DNA from: BD2-11 clade cluster bacterium bin43
GTDB lineage: Bacteria > Gemmatimonadota > Gemmatimonadetes > Longimicrobiales > Gaopeijiaceae
DNA length: 64,000 bases
Direction: 5' to 3'
Assembly (NCBI GenBank): GCA_002238605.1
Contig: MPMR01000006.1
Span: forward strand, 62,001-126,000
Every line of letters starts with the position of its first letter. Within the stretch, counting starts at the first letter, position 1. Shown here in pieces: positions 43,145 to 51,046 of this stretch. Made by a program: the position numbers and the translations under genes. The notes under the pieces are model-generated. The model was not told the DNA's origin, did not search any database, and saw only the letters and a program-made list of their open reading frames with translations.

Positions 43145-44256
43145 CGGGACGATTGACCGGCTGCCTCCGCCTCCAGATCCCGCTCGAAGCCGCCAGCTCT
43201 CTCCCCCAGCCTCGCGAGCGCGCCGGCCGACCGGGACAACAACGTCACCTCGCGGAACAGCCTGTCGATGGCGGCACGGTTCCTGTCCGTCTCTTTGGAT
43301 AAGTCCGCGACGCGTGCGCCGAAGAACGATATGTCTTCGCCAAGGTTGATGATCGCCCGCTGGTGGATGCGCAGCACCTCCTGCAGCATCAGCTCCCGCA
43401 GAGACGCCCGGTGGCGCTCGGACCGACTCAGAACCCACCGCACGCCCTTATGCGCGGCTCCACCGGCAACTATGACCACGCCGATGCCGGTGAGCATGGA
43501 GGACAGACCGAGCATGCCACCCAGTCCGAGGGCCGCGAGTCCGGAAGTGATACCGGCAGCGCTGAGACCGGTCACGCTGCCGCCAACGTAGATGGCCGCA
43601 ATCGGAACTCCGACCCCTGTTGCTTTTGCCGCCATCGATTTCGCCGCCTCTCTGATCTGGGAGTCCGAGAGTTTGCCGGCGAAGATCTCTTCCTCCTTTT
43701 CGCAGGCTTCCTCCAGGAACATGACCATATCGTCCTCCAGCTGCAGCAGTTCGGCCAGCCGGCGGATTCCGCGTTGCCCGCGAACGAAGTCGCTGGAGGT
43801 CGCACGGCGAACCCGTATCGCATCCTTCATCAGCGAACACTTCAGGTCCAGCTTCTTGTCGGATATTCGCGAGGGAACACATTCGAGCATCTGTCCAACT
43901 TGAGCCTTGCCCTCCAGGCTCTGCGGATCCTCAAGGTACGACCGAACCGCCCGTCGCACGTCGGCGCTGCACTTCATCCGTGTCATCTGCAGCTGGATCT
44001 CGCACAGCTCCCGTTCGTCGATCCGGTTGTCGTCGAAGTGCACGAGCCAGACGAGGACGCTCAGGTAGCACTTCTTGAGGGCGTCCGGCGGATCCTCGAC
44101 GAGGGTGTATTCGGGCGGCGCCGTCTTCGTCTCGTTTGCGTCCCGGCCCAGTACCCTGTCGGCACCCGGGAGCTTTTCGGCAGTCACTTTGACTGCGCGC
44201 CACCCGGCTTGAACAAAGCCTATGCCCTGTTCCTTGATCTCATCCATTGGAACCAT
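43141..44256 (-). CDS. TerB-like protein with glycine-zipper membrane hairpin
   Basis: A 371-residue protein. Residues 55-190 look like a TerB-type helical domain: LKKCYLSVLVWLVHFDDNRI, then DERELCEIQLQM with the acidic D-x-x-I-D-E-R-E pattern. Residues about 215-285 are very Gly/Ala-rich (VPIAAIYVGGSVTGLSAAGI, TSGLAALGLGGMLGLSSML, GIGVVIVAGGAA), a probable membrane hairpin or pore-type zipper. A helical, coiled-coil C-terminus follows. TerB-like domains occur in stress and phage-response systems. Gene function is unknown; the overlap with the downstream gene shows a two-gene unit. Confidence 0.65.
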   Translation of the reverse strand: MVPMDEIKEQGIGFVQAGWRAVKVTAEKLPGADRVLGRDANETKTAPPEYTLVEDPPDALKKCYLSVLVWLVHFDDNRIDERELCEIQLQMTRMKCSADVRRAVRSYLEDPQSLEGKAQVGQMLECVPSRISDKKLDLKCSLMKDAIRVRRATSSDFVRGQRGIRRLAELLQLEDDMVMFLEEACEKEEEIFAGKLSDSQIREAAKSMAAKATGVGVPIAAIYVGGSVTGLSAAGITSGLAALGLGGMLGLSSMLTGIGVVIVAGGAAHKGVRWVLSRSERHRASLRELMLQEVLRIHQRAIINLGEDISFFGARVADLSKETDRNRAAIDRLFREVTLLSRSAGALARLGERAGGFERDLEAEAAGQSSR

Positions 44257-44558
44257 TGGTCTCCCGGATTCGCGTGAAGGGAACCAAGCTACGGGGCGAA
44301 GCAGGGGAGGTCCAGCGATCCGCCTTGGCGTCCGCGGAGGAACTGATTCGAGCCTTGCGACGGGTCATGATCGGTCTCTTTCGTGATCTGTTTGACTGCG
44401 ACGGACGGAGATTCGGCGGTCCTTCGCTTGGCCGAATCGGAACCTCGGATGGGATGGACGACGTGCAGTGGAACGCGGGTTACTTCCGGTCAGGGCAGAC
44501 CGCGACGTTGGGGGTCAACCTTGACGAAACCATCCCTGAGGGCCCGGAGATGGCTTAA
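44247..44558 (+). pseudogene. Truncated relative of the 39.3-kb unknown protein
   Basis: The frame encodes IGLFRDLFDCDGRRFGG, DDVQWNAGYFRSG and ATLGVNLDETIPEG, matching the first 60 residues of the 39295-39909 protein, then stops at 44558 against the 3' end of the P-loop kinase gene. About two thirds of the protein is missing. It is divergent from the TerB-like gene and overlaps its start by a few bases, so the start is uncertain. Confidence 0.6.
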
Positions 44559-44561
44559 CAG

Positions 44562-45170
44562 TCAATCCTTGGCCCGGCCGCCGTCCCCCACCAACCCCGC
44601 AAATCCCTCCACCTCCCGCGACGACCTCAGCCGCATGAACCGAACGTGTTCCCACCGCGGATCCGACATATACGCGATCATGTCTCTTCGTTTCCGGGCG
44701 TGCTGGGTGATGATCCATCCGAGCAGTGAATCATGCGGTCGCCAGATCATGAGGTGGGGCCAGAAGCGCTCGTAGTTCGTTCCCCAGATCAGCTCCCTGG
44801 ATCGCCAGCGCCTCCAGGTGCGGCGCAGGAAGCGCCAGACAAGGACCGGCAGCGGCAGATCGAGCCAGACGACGGTATCGAGCCGCGGCCAGAAAGTCCG
44901 CTGGGAGAACTTCGTGTAGGAACCCGCGACGACCCAGCGCTCGCCCCGGGTCGCCTCGCGAATTCGGCGCTCCAACTCGTCGGGATCCGTCGCGTTGAGG
45001 CCGACCCATCCGGATTGCCAGTTGATCGCGTCCAACTCCACGAACGTCGCATCCAGCGCCTCCGCCAGCCTCGCCCCGAGTGTGCTCTTGCCCGATGTGC
45101 TGTTGCCGATGACGTGGATGCGCGTGCCGATGGCCGAGTGCTCATCGATCTGCGTGTCCGGAACTGCCAT
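44562..45170 (-). CDS. P-loop adenylate-kinase-like protein
   Basis: A 202-residue P-loop protein: IHVIGNSTSGKSTLGARLAE (Walker A near residue 25), ATFVELDAINWQ, VVAGSYTKFSQRTFW, DTVVWLDLPLPVLVWRFLRR, then a lid-like basic region and HVRFMRLRSSREVEGF. It belongs with the FlaR/topology-modulation-like small kinases often annotated as adenylate kinase-like. The ATG at 45170 has GGAGAG 6 bases upstream. Pieces of closely related sequence occur at 52.5-52.8 kb and 54.9 kb. Phosphate acceptor unknown. Confidence 0.85.
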   Translation of the reverse strand: MAVPDTQIDEHSAIGTRIHVIGNSTSGKSTLGARLAEALDATFVELDAINWQSGWVGLNATDPDELERRIREATRGERWVVAGSYTKFSQRTFWPRLDTVVWLDLPLPVLVWRFLRRTWRRWRSRELIWGTNYERFWPHLMIWRPHDSLLGWIITQHARKRRDMIAYMSDPRWEHVRFMRLRSSREVEGFAGLVGDGGRAKD

Positions 45171-45348
45171 CGGGTCTCTCCGCTCGCATCGTTGACCGGC
45201 TATCCCCTCTTCGCGAACAGGAGCAAACGACTCGGAGCCAGTCGGAAGCCGAGCCCTTCCGAGTTCGCGGCAGACATGTATCGGCCGAGGCTCGCGATCC
45301 GCAAGCGACAGATCGCCCTCGGACGCGCGACGACACTCCGAACAACAC

Positions 45349-45770
45349 CCCATCCTGCCATTCGTCCGCCCGCGGATTCCAGCGAGATTGGTGCCCCGCC
45401 AATCCCGGAGCCGCCATGCACGATCGACTGCGGAGAGGTTCGCGGCCGCAGACGCGCTCCCGGAGTTCGTCTATCTGGTCCTCTACCACGGCGACGGTCC
45501 TTGGAACGCCACGACCCGCGTGGCGGACCTGTTCCGGCGCTCCGACCCGGGGCGGTACCGCCTCGTCTCGTGGGGAGAAACTTCGGAGGGTGCCCGGTCA
45601 CCATACGACCTCACGGCTCTAGTGCTCGGCTTGGCGCGCACCCTCTCGGTCGGGGACATGGCCGCGCAGCTGGCGGCCCTGCGACGGGCGGTGGAGCACC
45701 ACGGGGATGCGGACCTGGACGCGTTCATGGTGGGGCGGATGGACACCATGTTAAGTTGAGGGAATACCCG
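45349..45770 (+). pseudogene. Rpn-family nuclease, N-terminally truncated and frameshifted
   Basis: The frame ending at 45759 reads FVYLVLYHGDGPWNATTRVA, YRLVSWGETSEGARSPYDLT and HHGDADLDAFMVGRMDTML, the second half of an Rpn/PDDEXK transposase-like catalytic domain. The N-terminal catalytic strands are absent. At 45,755 the frame stops (TTAAGT). The next frame carries on with KLREYPEELKVRGARTMAEMVDRF, so one small indel separates the two halves. Compare the intact sequence MDTMLELRDQPEELK at 51.0 kb. Confidence 0.75.
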
Positions 45771-45800
45771 GAAGAACTGAAGGTGAGAGGAGCGAGGACG

Positions 45801-46031
45801 ATGGCCGAGATGGTGGACAGGTTCCAGCGCAGCCTGGACGAGTTGGTTGAAAAAGGGATGCGGCAGGTTCTGCGTCGTCAGGCCGCCCGCAGATTCGGCG
45901 AGGAGACGGCCGGACGTTTGTCCATGCTCCTTGAGGAACTGTCCGACCCCGAAGGCATCGACAAGGTGAGCGACGCGCTGATCGAATGCGGCACCGCCGA
46001 AGAGTTCATCGAGCGAGTGCGGATGGCCTGA
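45801..46031 (+). CDS. Free-standing Rpn C-terminal domain (RpnS-like)
   Basis: A 76-residue frame from ATG 45801, which has AGAGGAG about 10 bases upstream. The product reads MAEMVDRFQRSLDELVEKGM, then VLRRQAARRFGEETAGRLSM and DALIECGTAEEFIERVRM. It is the C-terminal oligomerisation-type domain of Rpn/DUF4351 proteins. In E. coli, Rpn genes also make such a C-terminal product from an inner start, which inhibits the nuclease. Here the upstream nuclease part is broken, leaving only this domain expressible. Role as an inhibitor is inferred. Confidence 0.6.
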   Translation: MAEMVDRFQRSLDELVEKGMRQVLRRQAARRFGEETAGRLSMLLEELSDPEGIDKVSDALIECGTAEEFIERVRMA

Positions 46032-46365
46032 AGGGGGCCCTTGGCCGCGCCGCCCAGCAAGCTTTGGACGGGGTAGTCGGGAACCGGTTGCGATCCGGCA
46101 ACTGGCTGGCCAGCGTGGCCGTCGGCGCGGTCGCTAGGCAGTCGAGATGCCGCCGATGGGTTCGGCTGAAACGCAAGCACCCGGCCATCCTCCCTACGTG
46201 TTGGCTCCTACATAATATCCACGGGACTGAAGATGGTAGGGCGTTCCAAGCCGATTACTTCAGGAAACGCTGTACTTGGCCTGCTGGCGGTGATGCCGGT
46301 GCTCGCTTACGAATCGATGGGGTCCGGCCTCGGCGTTGTCAGTCCCCGGCATCGTGCGTTTCCCG
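46032..46365. other. Gene-free stretch
   Basis: No gene, repeat or clear hairpin seen in these 334 bases. It separates the Rpn remnant from the convergent propeller lipoprotein gene. Confidence 0.5.
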
Positions 46366-47586
46366 TCAGGTGTCGACGCGGTCGAGCGTCCAGAGTTGCA
46401 CGTACTCGAGCCCGAACTCGTCGGCGGTGGAGCCAAGGATGTAGTCCGCGCCGATCTCGAAGATTCGCAAGTCGGGCGGTGTGGTCACGAGGCCGCGCAC
46501 GCGGCCATCGACGTCGAAGACGGTCCACAACGGGACCGCATCATCCTTCCCACCGGGCATTGGGTACTCCTCGACCCACAGGAAACCCAAGCGGTCACCC
46601 ACTATCCTGCGGAAGGCCGGGAACGCCTCCACACGCGGCATGTCGCGCAGGTCGGCCAGCGCCGCCGCGCGCTCCTCCTGAGAGGCGTCCGCGTACTCGC
46701 GGGCAAGATGGTCTTCGACGTCGGCTGCGGTTGGACTTCGGACATCTTGATCACGGCGCACGATTCTCATCAGCGTGCCGTCGGCTCCATAGGCCCGGAT
46801 CTCGTACCGGTTGTTGGGGCTGACAACGACCAAGTCTGCCCAGAGGGCAGTGAGCGTCGAGCGGGCGAACGGTAGCGCGTACACGGCCATCCGCTGGTCT
46901 TCCGACACCACATACCACTCGGAACCCGCATGCGTCCCGAGCGTCGCGTGCAAGCCACCGTCAGACCAGGCAATGCCGTACGCAATGTCTCGGCGCACTA
47001 CCCCGGTGCCCACGACGCCCGCCGCCAATGCGGTGCCGTTCCCCAAGAACAGCTTGCCGTCCGGCAGCACTCCACGGAGGCGGTAGTACGGTGCCTCCAG
47101 CACAAACGTGCGGCCGTGTGCTCCAGTGGCATCGAAGACGGAAACCCGCCTTGCAATCGCATCCGACGTCGCGATCGAGTCACCGGGCCAGGGCTCGACC
47201 GCCGAGGGCCCGGCTGTGCTGAACTCGCCGGGCCCCCTGCCTTGGCCACCCCACGATCCCTGGTGGACGCCCGACGCGTCGAACGCGCGCAGTTCACTGG
47301 ACCCGGTGTTGGCGACGACGATCTTCCCATCGGGGAGTCGTGTGGCATCGGTCACTCCGAACAGTTCGTATACCGGGTCGCCCACCGCTGTCCCGATAGT
47401 GATCGCGGGCGCTGTGCCAACCCGCCATCCGAGCCGGGTATCGGGCCCGGGCCGTTCGTTCTCGACGATCGTCACACCAGCGCTGTCGCGCACGACGGAG
47501 GCGGGTACCGAGGTGCCTTCATCATCATCCGTGCAGGCGATCGCGGTACCGACAATGTAGAGAGCGGCGCGAGCCAGAGTCCTCAC
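46366..47586 (-). CDS. 6-bladed beta-propeller (NHL-like) lipoprotein
   Basis: A 406-residue protein with a lipoprotein signal (VGTAIAC, Cys near residue 18). Blades include VTDATRLPDGKIVVANTGSS, LRAFDASGVHQGSWGGQGRGPGEF, AIARRVSVFDATGAHGRTF and LWTVFDVDGRVRGL. The GGQGRGPGEF motif is typical of secreted 6-bladed propellers in Gemmatimonadota and Bacteroidota. It probably binds ligands at the cell surface. Its start touches the stop of the SRPBCC gene upstream by 4 bases, making it the last gene of the second ArsR operon. Confidence 0.82.
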   Translation of the reverse strand: MRTLARAALYIVGTAIACTDDDEGTSVPASVVRDSAGVTIVENERPGPDTRLGWRVGTAPAITIGTAVGDPVYELFGVTDATRLPDGKIVVANTGSSELRAFDASGVHQGSWGGQGRGPGEFSTAGPSAVEPWPGDSIATSDAIARRVSVFDATGAHGRTFVLEAPYYRLRGVLPDGKLFLGNGTALAAGVVGTGVVRRDIAYGIAWSDGGLHATLGTHAGSEWYVVSEDQRMAVYALPFARSTLTALWADLVVVSPNNRYEIRAYGADGTLMRIVRRDQDVRSPTAADVEDHLAREYADASQEERAAALADLRDMPRVEAFPAFRRIVGDRLGFLWVEEYPMPGGKDDAVPLWTVFDVDGRVRGLVTTPPDLRIFEIGADYILGSTADEFGLEYVQLWTLDRVDT

Positions 47587-48182
47587 AATATGTCCTCCGT
47601 GGATTCACGCGATCCGGACGCCGACTCACCAGCAGGCTCGGGCGGACTTCGGTGCACCGCCCCCTCTGGCCCGAATCGGCGCGCATAGCGGGCGAACCGA
47701 TCGTTGTGCCGGTCCCACCTGAAAGGCTCGACCGGGCTTCCACCCAGATGTGCCTCCAGCGATGCGAAGCAGTGGTCCCATCCCGCCGCGTAGAGCGCCC
47801 CCCGCCCCTGGTCGTCGAAGGTGTGGGTGAAGGTGAGCAGCGTGCCCCCGGGGCGCTCTTCGAGCTCCCAACGGAGCACATCGTCGTCCAACCGATATTC
47901 GAGCACGCCGGGCGGATCGCAGACCAGGATCTCACCTGTCATGACCAGCCCCTCCGCGTCCGAGTCGGCAGGTGTCCGACCGGGCTCCGCGAACACGAAC
48001 CGGAGCGCCGCGCCCACCTCGCGCTCGCCCACCATGCGGGCCGGGAACCACGCGGAGAGGTCGTCCTCCGACGTGATCGCCCGCCAAACGCGTTCGCGAG
48101 AATGCCCGAGGAACCGTTCGAATCGCAACACGTATCTGCCGCCCCGCTCTTCCAGGGTCCCGCTTCCTTCGCTCTCGTTCAT
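47583..48182 (-). CDS. SRPBCC domain protein
   Basis: A 199-residue AHSA1-type protein: VLRFERFLGHSRERVWRAIT, LSAWFPARMVGEREVG, VLRWELEERPGGTLLTFTH, YAAGWDHCFASLEAHLGG. The ATG at 48182 has GGAG 9 bases upstream. The C-terminal 30 residues are Pro/Ser/Glu rich. It is the second SRPBCC gene of the 49062-46366 operon. Ligand unknown. Confidence 0.85.
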   Translation of the reverse strand: MNESEGSGTLEERGGRYVLRFERFLGHSRERVWRAITSEDDLSAWFPARMVGEREVGAALRFVFAEPGRTPADSDAEGLVMTGEILVCDPPGVLEYRLDDDVLRWELEERPGGTLLTFTHTFDDQGRGALYAAGWDHCFASLEAHLGGSPVEPFRWDRHNDRFARYARRFGPEGAVHRSPPEPAGESASGSRESTEDIL

Positions 48183-48266
48183 GGGTCGTCTCCAGACTGT
48201 TCGAGGTGTGACACGCGGCAGGGGCGGCCACGACCCACGCAATAGAGCGGGCGCCGGGTAGGGACA

Positions 48267-48707
48267 TCACGCGAACAGAAGCTCCAGATTCTCCAGGCAT
48301 CCGGCCCAGCCGCTGCGCGGTCCTTCGGTGTCCTCCGCCGTAGGGAACCCTTCGTGGGTGATGACGACTCGCGTCGCCTCACCCTCGGGTAGAAACTCTA
48401 CCGTCACCAGGGTTTCCCCGACCCAGTCCTCCGCCTCTTCCAGATCCCACGTGTAGACGAGCCGCCGGGGGAAATCGACCTCCCGGTACGTTCCGAATAC
48501 ATGGTAGACCTTCCCGCCGGCCACCTCCATGCGAAGCTTGAACGCCCCGCCCTCTACAAGATCACGCTGGAACCCAAGGATCCTTCCTCCTCGCGAGCCG
48601 TGCCAACGCAGGACCAGCTTCGGGTCGGTCCATGTCCGGAACACTTTCTCAGGGGTGGCCGGGATCACTCTCGAGACCCGGACCGTCCGTGCGGGATCGA
48701 TCATCAT
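48267..48707 (-). CDS. SRPBCC (AHSA1-like) domain protein
   Basis: A 146-residue protein: VRVSRVIPATPEKVFRTWTD, LVLRWHGSRGGRILGF, GGKVYHVFGTYREVDFPRRL and a helical end SGWAGCLENLELLF. Double ATG at 48707/48704 with GAAGGA upstream. Its first 20 codons overlap the end of the arsR gene in another frame, the same arrangement as in the cassette at 36.4 kb. Confidence 0.85.
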   Translation of the reverse strand: MMIDPARTVRVSRVIPATPEKVFRTWTDPKLVLRWHGSRGGRILGFQRDLVEGGAFKLRMEVAGGKVYHVFGTYREVDFPRRLVYTWDLEEAEDWVGETLVTVEFLPEGEATRVVITHEGFPTAEDTEGPRSGWAGCLENLELLFA

Positions 48708-49062
48708 GCGGTTTTCCTTCAGGGTTAGGTGACGTGGACTCTCCTGACTCGAAATAGCAGGCCAGGGCAGCGAGCTGGGCTTCCCAGAACTCCCGATATG
48801 TCGCGACCCAAGCTGCGGCTTCCCGCATCGGTCGGGCGTCGAGCGCACAGCGGCTCGTGCGTCCCTCTCGTGTCCGGTCCACGAGCCCCGCCCCCTCCAG
48901 GACGCGCAGGTGCTTCGAAATCGCCGGTCGCGAAATGTCGAACGGCGCCGCCAGTTCGCTGACCGTGGCGTCTCCTTCAAAGAGGCGCGCCAGGATCGCC
49001 CGGCGTGTCGGATCGGACAACGCTTGGAACGTGGTATCGAGCTGTCGAGAAAAGGTAACCAT
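48649..49062 (-). CDS. ArsR-family regulator
   Basis: A 137-residue winged-helix protein: FQALSDPTRRAILARLFEGD, VSELAAPFDISRPAISKHLR and LVDRTREGRTSRCALD. The ATG at 49062 lies inside an 18-bp perfect palindrome, so binding there would block both transcription and translation. The last 25 residues overlap the SRPBCC gene in another frame. It heads an operon of two SRPBCC genes and a propeller lipoprotein. Confidence 0.88.
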   Translation of the reverse strand: MVTFSRQLDTTFQALSDPTRRAILARLFEGDATVSELAAPFDISRPAISKHLRVLEGAGLVDRTREGRTSRCALDARPMREAAAWVATYREFWEAQLAALACYFESGESTSPNPEGKPHDDRSRTDGPGLESDPGHP

Positions 49063-49071
49063 ATGGTTACC
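49054..49071. promoter_or_regulatory. 18-bp palindrome over the second arsR start
   Basis: GGTAACCAT is followed by its reverse complement ATGGTTACC, and the ATG of the arsR gene is inside it. The GGTAACC/GGTTACC halves match those of the operator at 36366-36385. It is the likely autoregulatory site. Confidence 0.8.
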
Positions 49072-49118
49072 AGTAGCGTCATGGCCTCGCCTCGTCAAGA
49101 CCCTTCTGGGACGCCTAA

Positions 49119-49340
49119 GACCCCCGGCAAGTTTATCCCCCTGACCCGGCGGCTGACGCACAGTCTGACCCCCTGTTTGGGCTGCTCCAGGACGGTTTTG
49201 AGGGGCGCTACAGGGACAGCACCCGTGCGGATCATCTGCTCCGTCATGCGGGTCTTCACCAGGCGAGCCTGAGTCCAGCGGACAAAAAAGTGCTCTCGCG
49301 GCTTGTTGCCGCGATCAAAAAGGAGGAGCGAAGCCGATGA
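49119..49340 (+). pseudogene. Gene fragment upstream of HigA-like antitoxin
   Basis: An open frame of 73 codons without a start codon reads from just after a TAA at 49116 to a TGA that overlaps the antitoxin ATG (ATGA). The end reads LSPADKKVLSRLVAAIKKEE, similar in style to the C-terminal helix of RelE/HigB toxins, which precede HigA genes in this manner. The N-terminal toxin part is missing. Confidence 0.45.
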
Positions 49341-49642
49341 CGAGCCGACGCACCAATCGGGGACTCGAGCTGGAGAGGGCCCTCGGCGAAGTGCTCGCCC
49401 ATGTGCGCGGCACCACGCCCCTTCCCTGCCGAATCGTCGACGACCCGGCCCCCGAGCACATCCTGGCGTTACGCAAGCGAATGAAGCTGAGCCGACAGAA
49501 GTTCGCCGACAGTTTCGGGCTCGATGTCCGAGCGGTGCAGGAGTGGGAACAGGGCCGGCGGGTGCCCGACCGCGCAGCCCGCGTCTTGCTCACCGTCATC
49601 GACCGAGAGCCCGAAGCAGTTGTACGGGCTCTCAGCGGGTGA
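49337..49642 (+). CDS. HigA/NadS-like HTH antitoxin, orphan
   Basis: A 101-residue protein with an XRE-type helix-turn-helix: ILALRKRMKLSRQKFADSFG and LDVRAVQEWEQGRRVPDRAA, the classic NadS/HigA family sequence. GGAGGAG lies upstream. It overlaps the stop of a broken upstream frame by 4 bases, so it was the second gene of a toxin-antitoxin pair and now appears to lack its toxin. Confidence 0.85.
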   Translation: MTSRRTNRGLELERALGEVLAHVRGTTPLPCRIVDDPAPEHILALRKRMKLSRQKFADSFGLDVRAVQEWEQGRRVPDRAARVLLTVIDREPEAVVRALSG

Positions 49643-49798
49643 ACGATCCGCCGAGAGGTTCAGTGTCGCATCGTCTTGGCTGAGAGGCTTGGCCAAGAGT
49701 GCGAATCACCCGCCCGAGCGCACGCCTCGGCAATCTCTCGGAGCCATCCATCCGTCGTCCAGCCGACGACGAAGCAACCGATCGTGTTCGGTCGGCCG

Positions 49799-50077
49799 CT
49801 ACGCACGCACGCGGGCAAACAACTCCGCTCCGCTGTCACAGTCGATGATCGCATCGACGACCTCGTCGAGCCGATCTGCATCCGCCCTGTCTTCCAGGAT
49901 CCGTGTCAGCCGCTCGGCCGTCTCCGCCCCGAATTTCCTGGTCGCAAAACGCCGCACCAGGAGCGCCCGCTCCCTGATGCGGCCCTGCTCCAAGCCCTGC
50001 TCCAAGCCCTGCTCCAAGCCCTGCCGGACACCGTCGCGGTGGACCTGGTCCCTCAACTCCTTCGCTCTCTCGTACAT
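49799..50077 (-). other. Candidate inner translation start giving RpnS-like product
   Basis: Inside the Rpn gene an in-frame ATG at 50077 (M241) has GGAGG at 50090-50086, 8 bases upstream, a near-ideal ribosome binding site. It would yield a 92-residue product holding the QGLEQG linker and the C-terminal domain. This is the layout of the intragenic small proteins of E. coli Rpn genes. Use of the site is a prediction. Confidence 0.55.
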
Positions 50078-50797
50078 CTCTTCGTCCTCCGTGAACGACA
50101 TCATCCGTGCCAGGTCCGCTTCGGGAATCTGCCACGCCTCTGCAGCCCCCGCTACCCACGAATGCAGTGCCTGGTGCAACTCGGCGAACTCCGGCCCTTG
50201 GAACCGACGGATCAAGCCCCGCATGACCCGCCGGAGGTTCTCCGGCGTGGGTTCGCGCTCCATTATCCCGAGCGAGGTCACCAGGTCCCCGGACTTGGGG
50301 TCCTGCTCGCCGATCCGCTGCAAGTCCAGCAGGAGATACCTGAAGCTCGGCAGGTACTGCGCCAGCGGTTCCGTAACGGAGGCGATAAGCTCGGCGACGT
50401 CCGTGGCAGCCCGCCAGCGCGGCCGACCGTTGTAGACCGCGACCGGCAGCAGGGGCGGCAGCTTATTACCCGGCTTGAGCTCTCCCCGGCGGATCAGCTC
50501 CTCGTAGGTGAGGCAGGTGTACGTGAGGATGCGGAGCGCCATGAACGGGTCGTTCTCCGACTGAAACTCCAAGAGGATCAGCAAGTACAGCCAGCCGTCC
50601 CGGAAGCGCACCTTGCAGAGCAAGTCCATTTGGCGTTGGATCAGGCCGGCGCTGATCCGATTGGGCGGGAGGGGCTCCAGTGTGTCGAAGTCGAGTTCGT
50701 CGGCCAGCCCCTTGCCCACGAAATCGCGGATGAGTTCCTCGACCGCCGCTCGCTGGGAGAAGATGAGTTTGTAGGTCTCGTCGTGCTTTCGAGCCAA
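49799..50797 (-). CDS. Rpn-family PD-(D/E)XK nuclease, full length
   Basis: A 332-residue protein of the Rpn/YhgA-like family, once called putative transposase. The N-terminus HDETYKLIFSQRAAVEELIR and catalytic strand YLLILLEFQSENDP are typical; LPPLLPVAVYNGRPRWRAAT and DLVTSLGIMERE follow. After residue 240 comes a coiled linker with QGLEQG repeats and a C-terminal domain (LLVRRFATRKFGAETAERLT, DAIIDCDSGAELFARVR). E. coli homologues are DNA endonucleases with antiphage activity, held in check by a C-terminal product made from an inner start. This is the only complete copy in the window. Confidence 0.88.
   Translation of the reverse strand: MARKHDETYKLIFSQRAAVEELIRDFVGKGLADELDFDTLEPLPPNRISAGLIQRQMDLLCKVRFRDGWLYLLILLEFQSENDPFMALRILTYTCLTYEELIRRGELKPGNKLPPLLPVAVYNGRPRWRAATDVAELIASVTEPLAQYLPSFRYLLLDLQRIGEQDPKSGDLVTSLGIMEREPTPENLRRVMRGLIRRFQGPEFAELHQALHSWVAGAAEAWQIPEADLARMMSFTEDEEMYERAKELRDQVHRDGVRQGLEQGLEQGLEQGRIRERALLVRRFATRKFGAETAERLTRILEDRADADRLDEVVDAIIDCDSGAELFARVRA
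49983..50024. repeat. 12-bp tandem repeat in the Rpn linker
   Basis: The unit CCCTGCTCCAAG occurs three and a half times in a row. On the coding strand it encodes QGLE repeated. The period is a multiple of three, so copy number changes would lengthen or shorten the linker without breaking the frame. Confidence 0.9.
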
Positions 50798-51046
50798 TCC
50801 GGACTCCCGCGGGGCGGGTTCACGTGGCGGCCAGAGGGGCGTCCTGCGAGGCTGTGAGCCCGGTGCCGCCGGTAAGTATCGGATCGTCGGCTGGGCGAAT
50901 ACATGGCAGAATGAGACGGATTACTCCGGGCCGTCGAAGCCGGGGTGTTGGGTACACGGCGATGCTCTACCGCGGTCGAGGGAATGGACACCATGTTAGA
51001 ATTGAGGGACCAGCCGGAGGAGCTGAAGCGGGGAGGAGCGAAGACG

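Noticed and set aside
49660-49881. Possible HicB-like piece on the minus strand (CFVVGWTTDGWLREIAEA)
   Set aside because: The resemblance to HicB is limited to one short stretch, and the frame has no start or partner toxin.
49983-50024. CRISPR-like short repeats
   Set aside because: The 12-bp units are directly adjacent without spacers and encode an in-frame QGLEQG linker. No CRISPR array or cas gene was found in the window.
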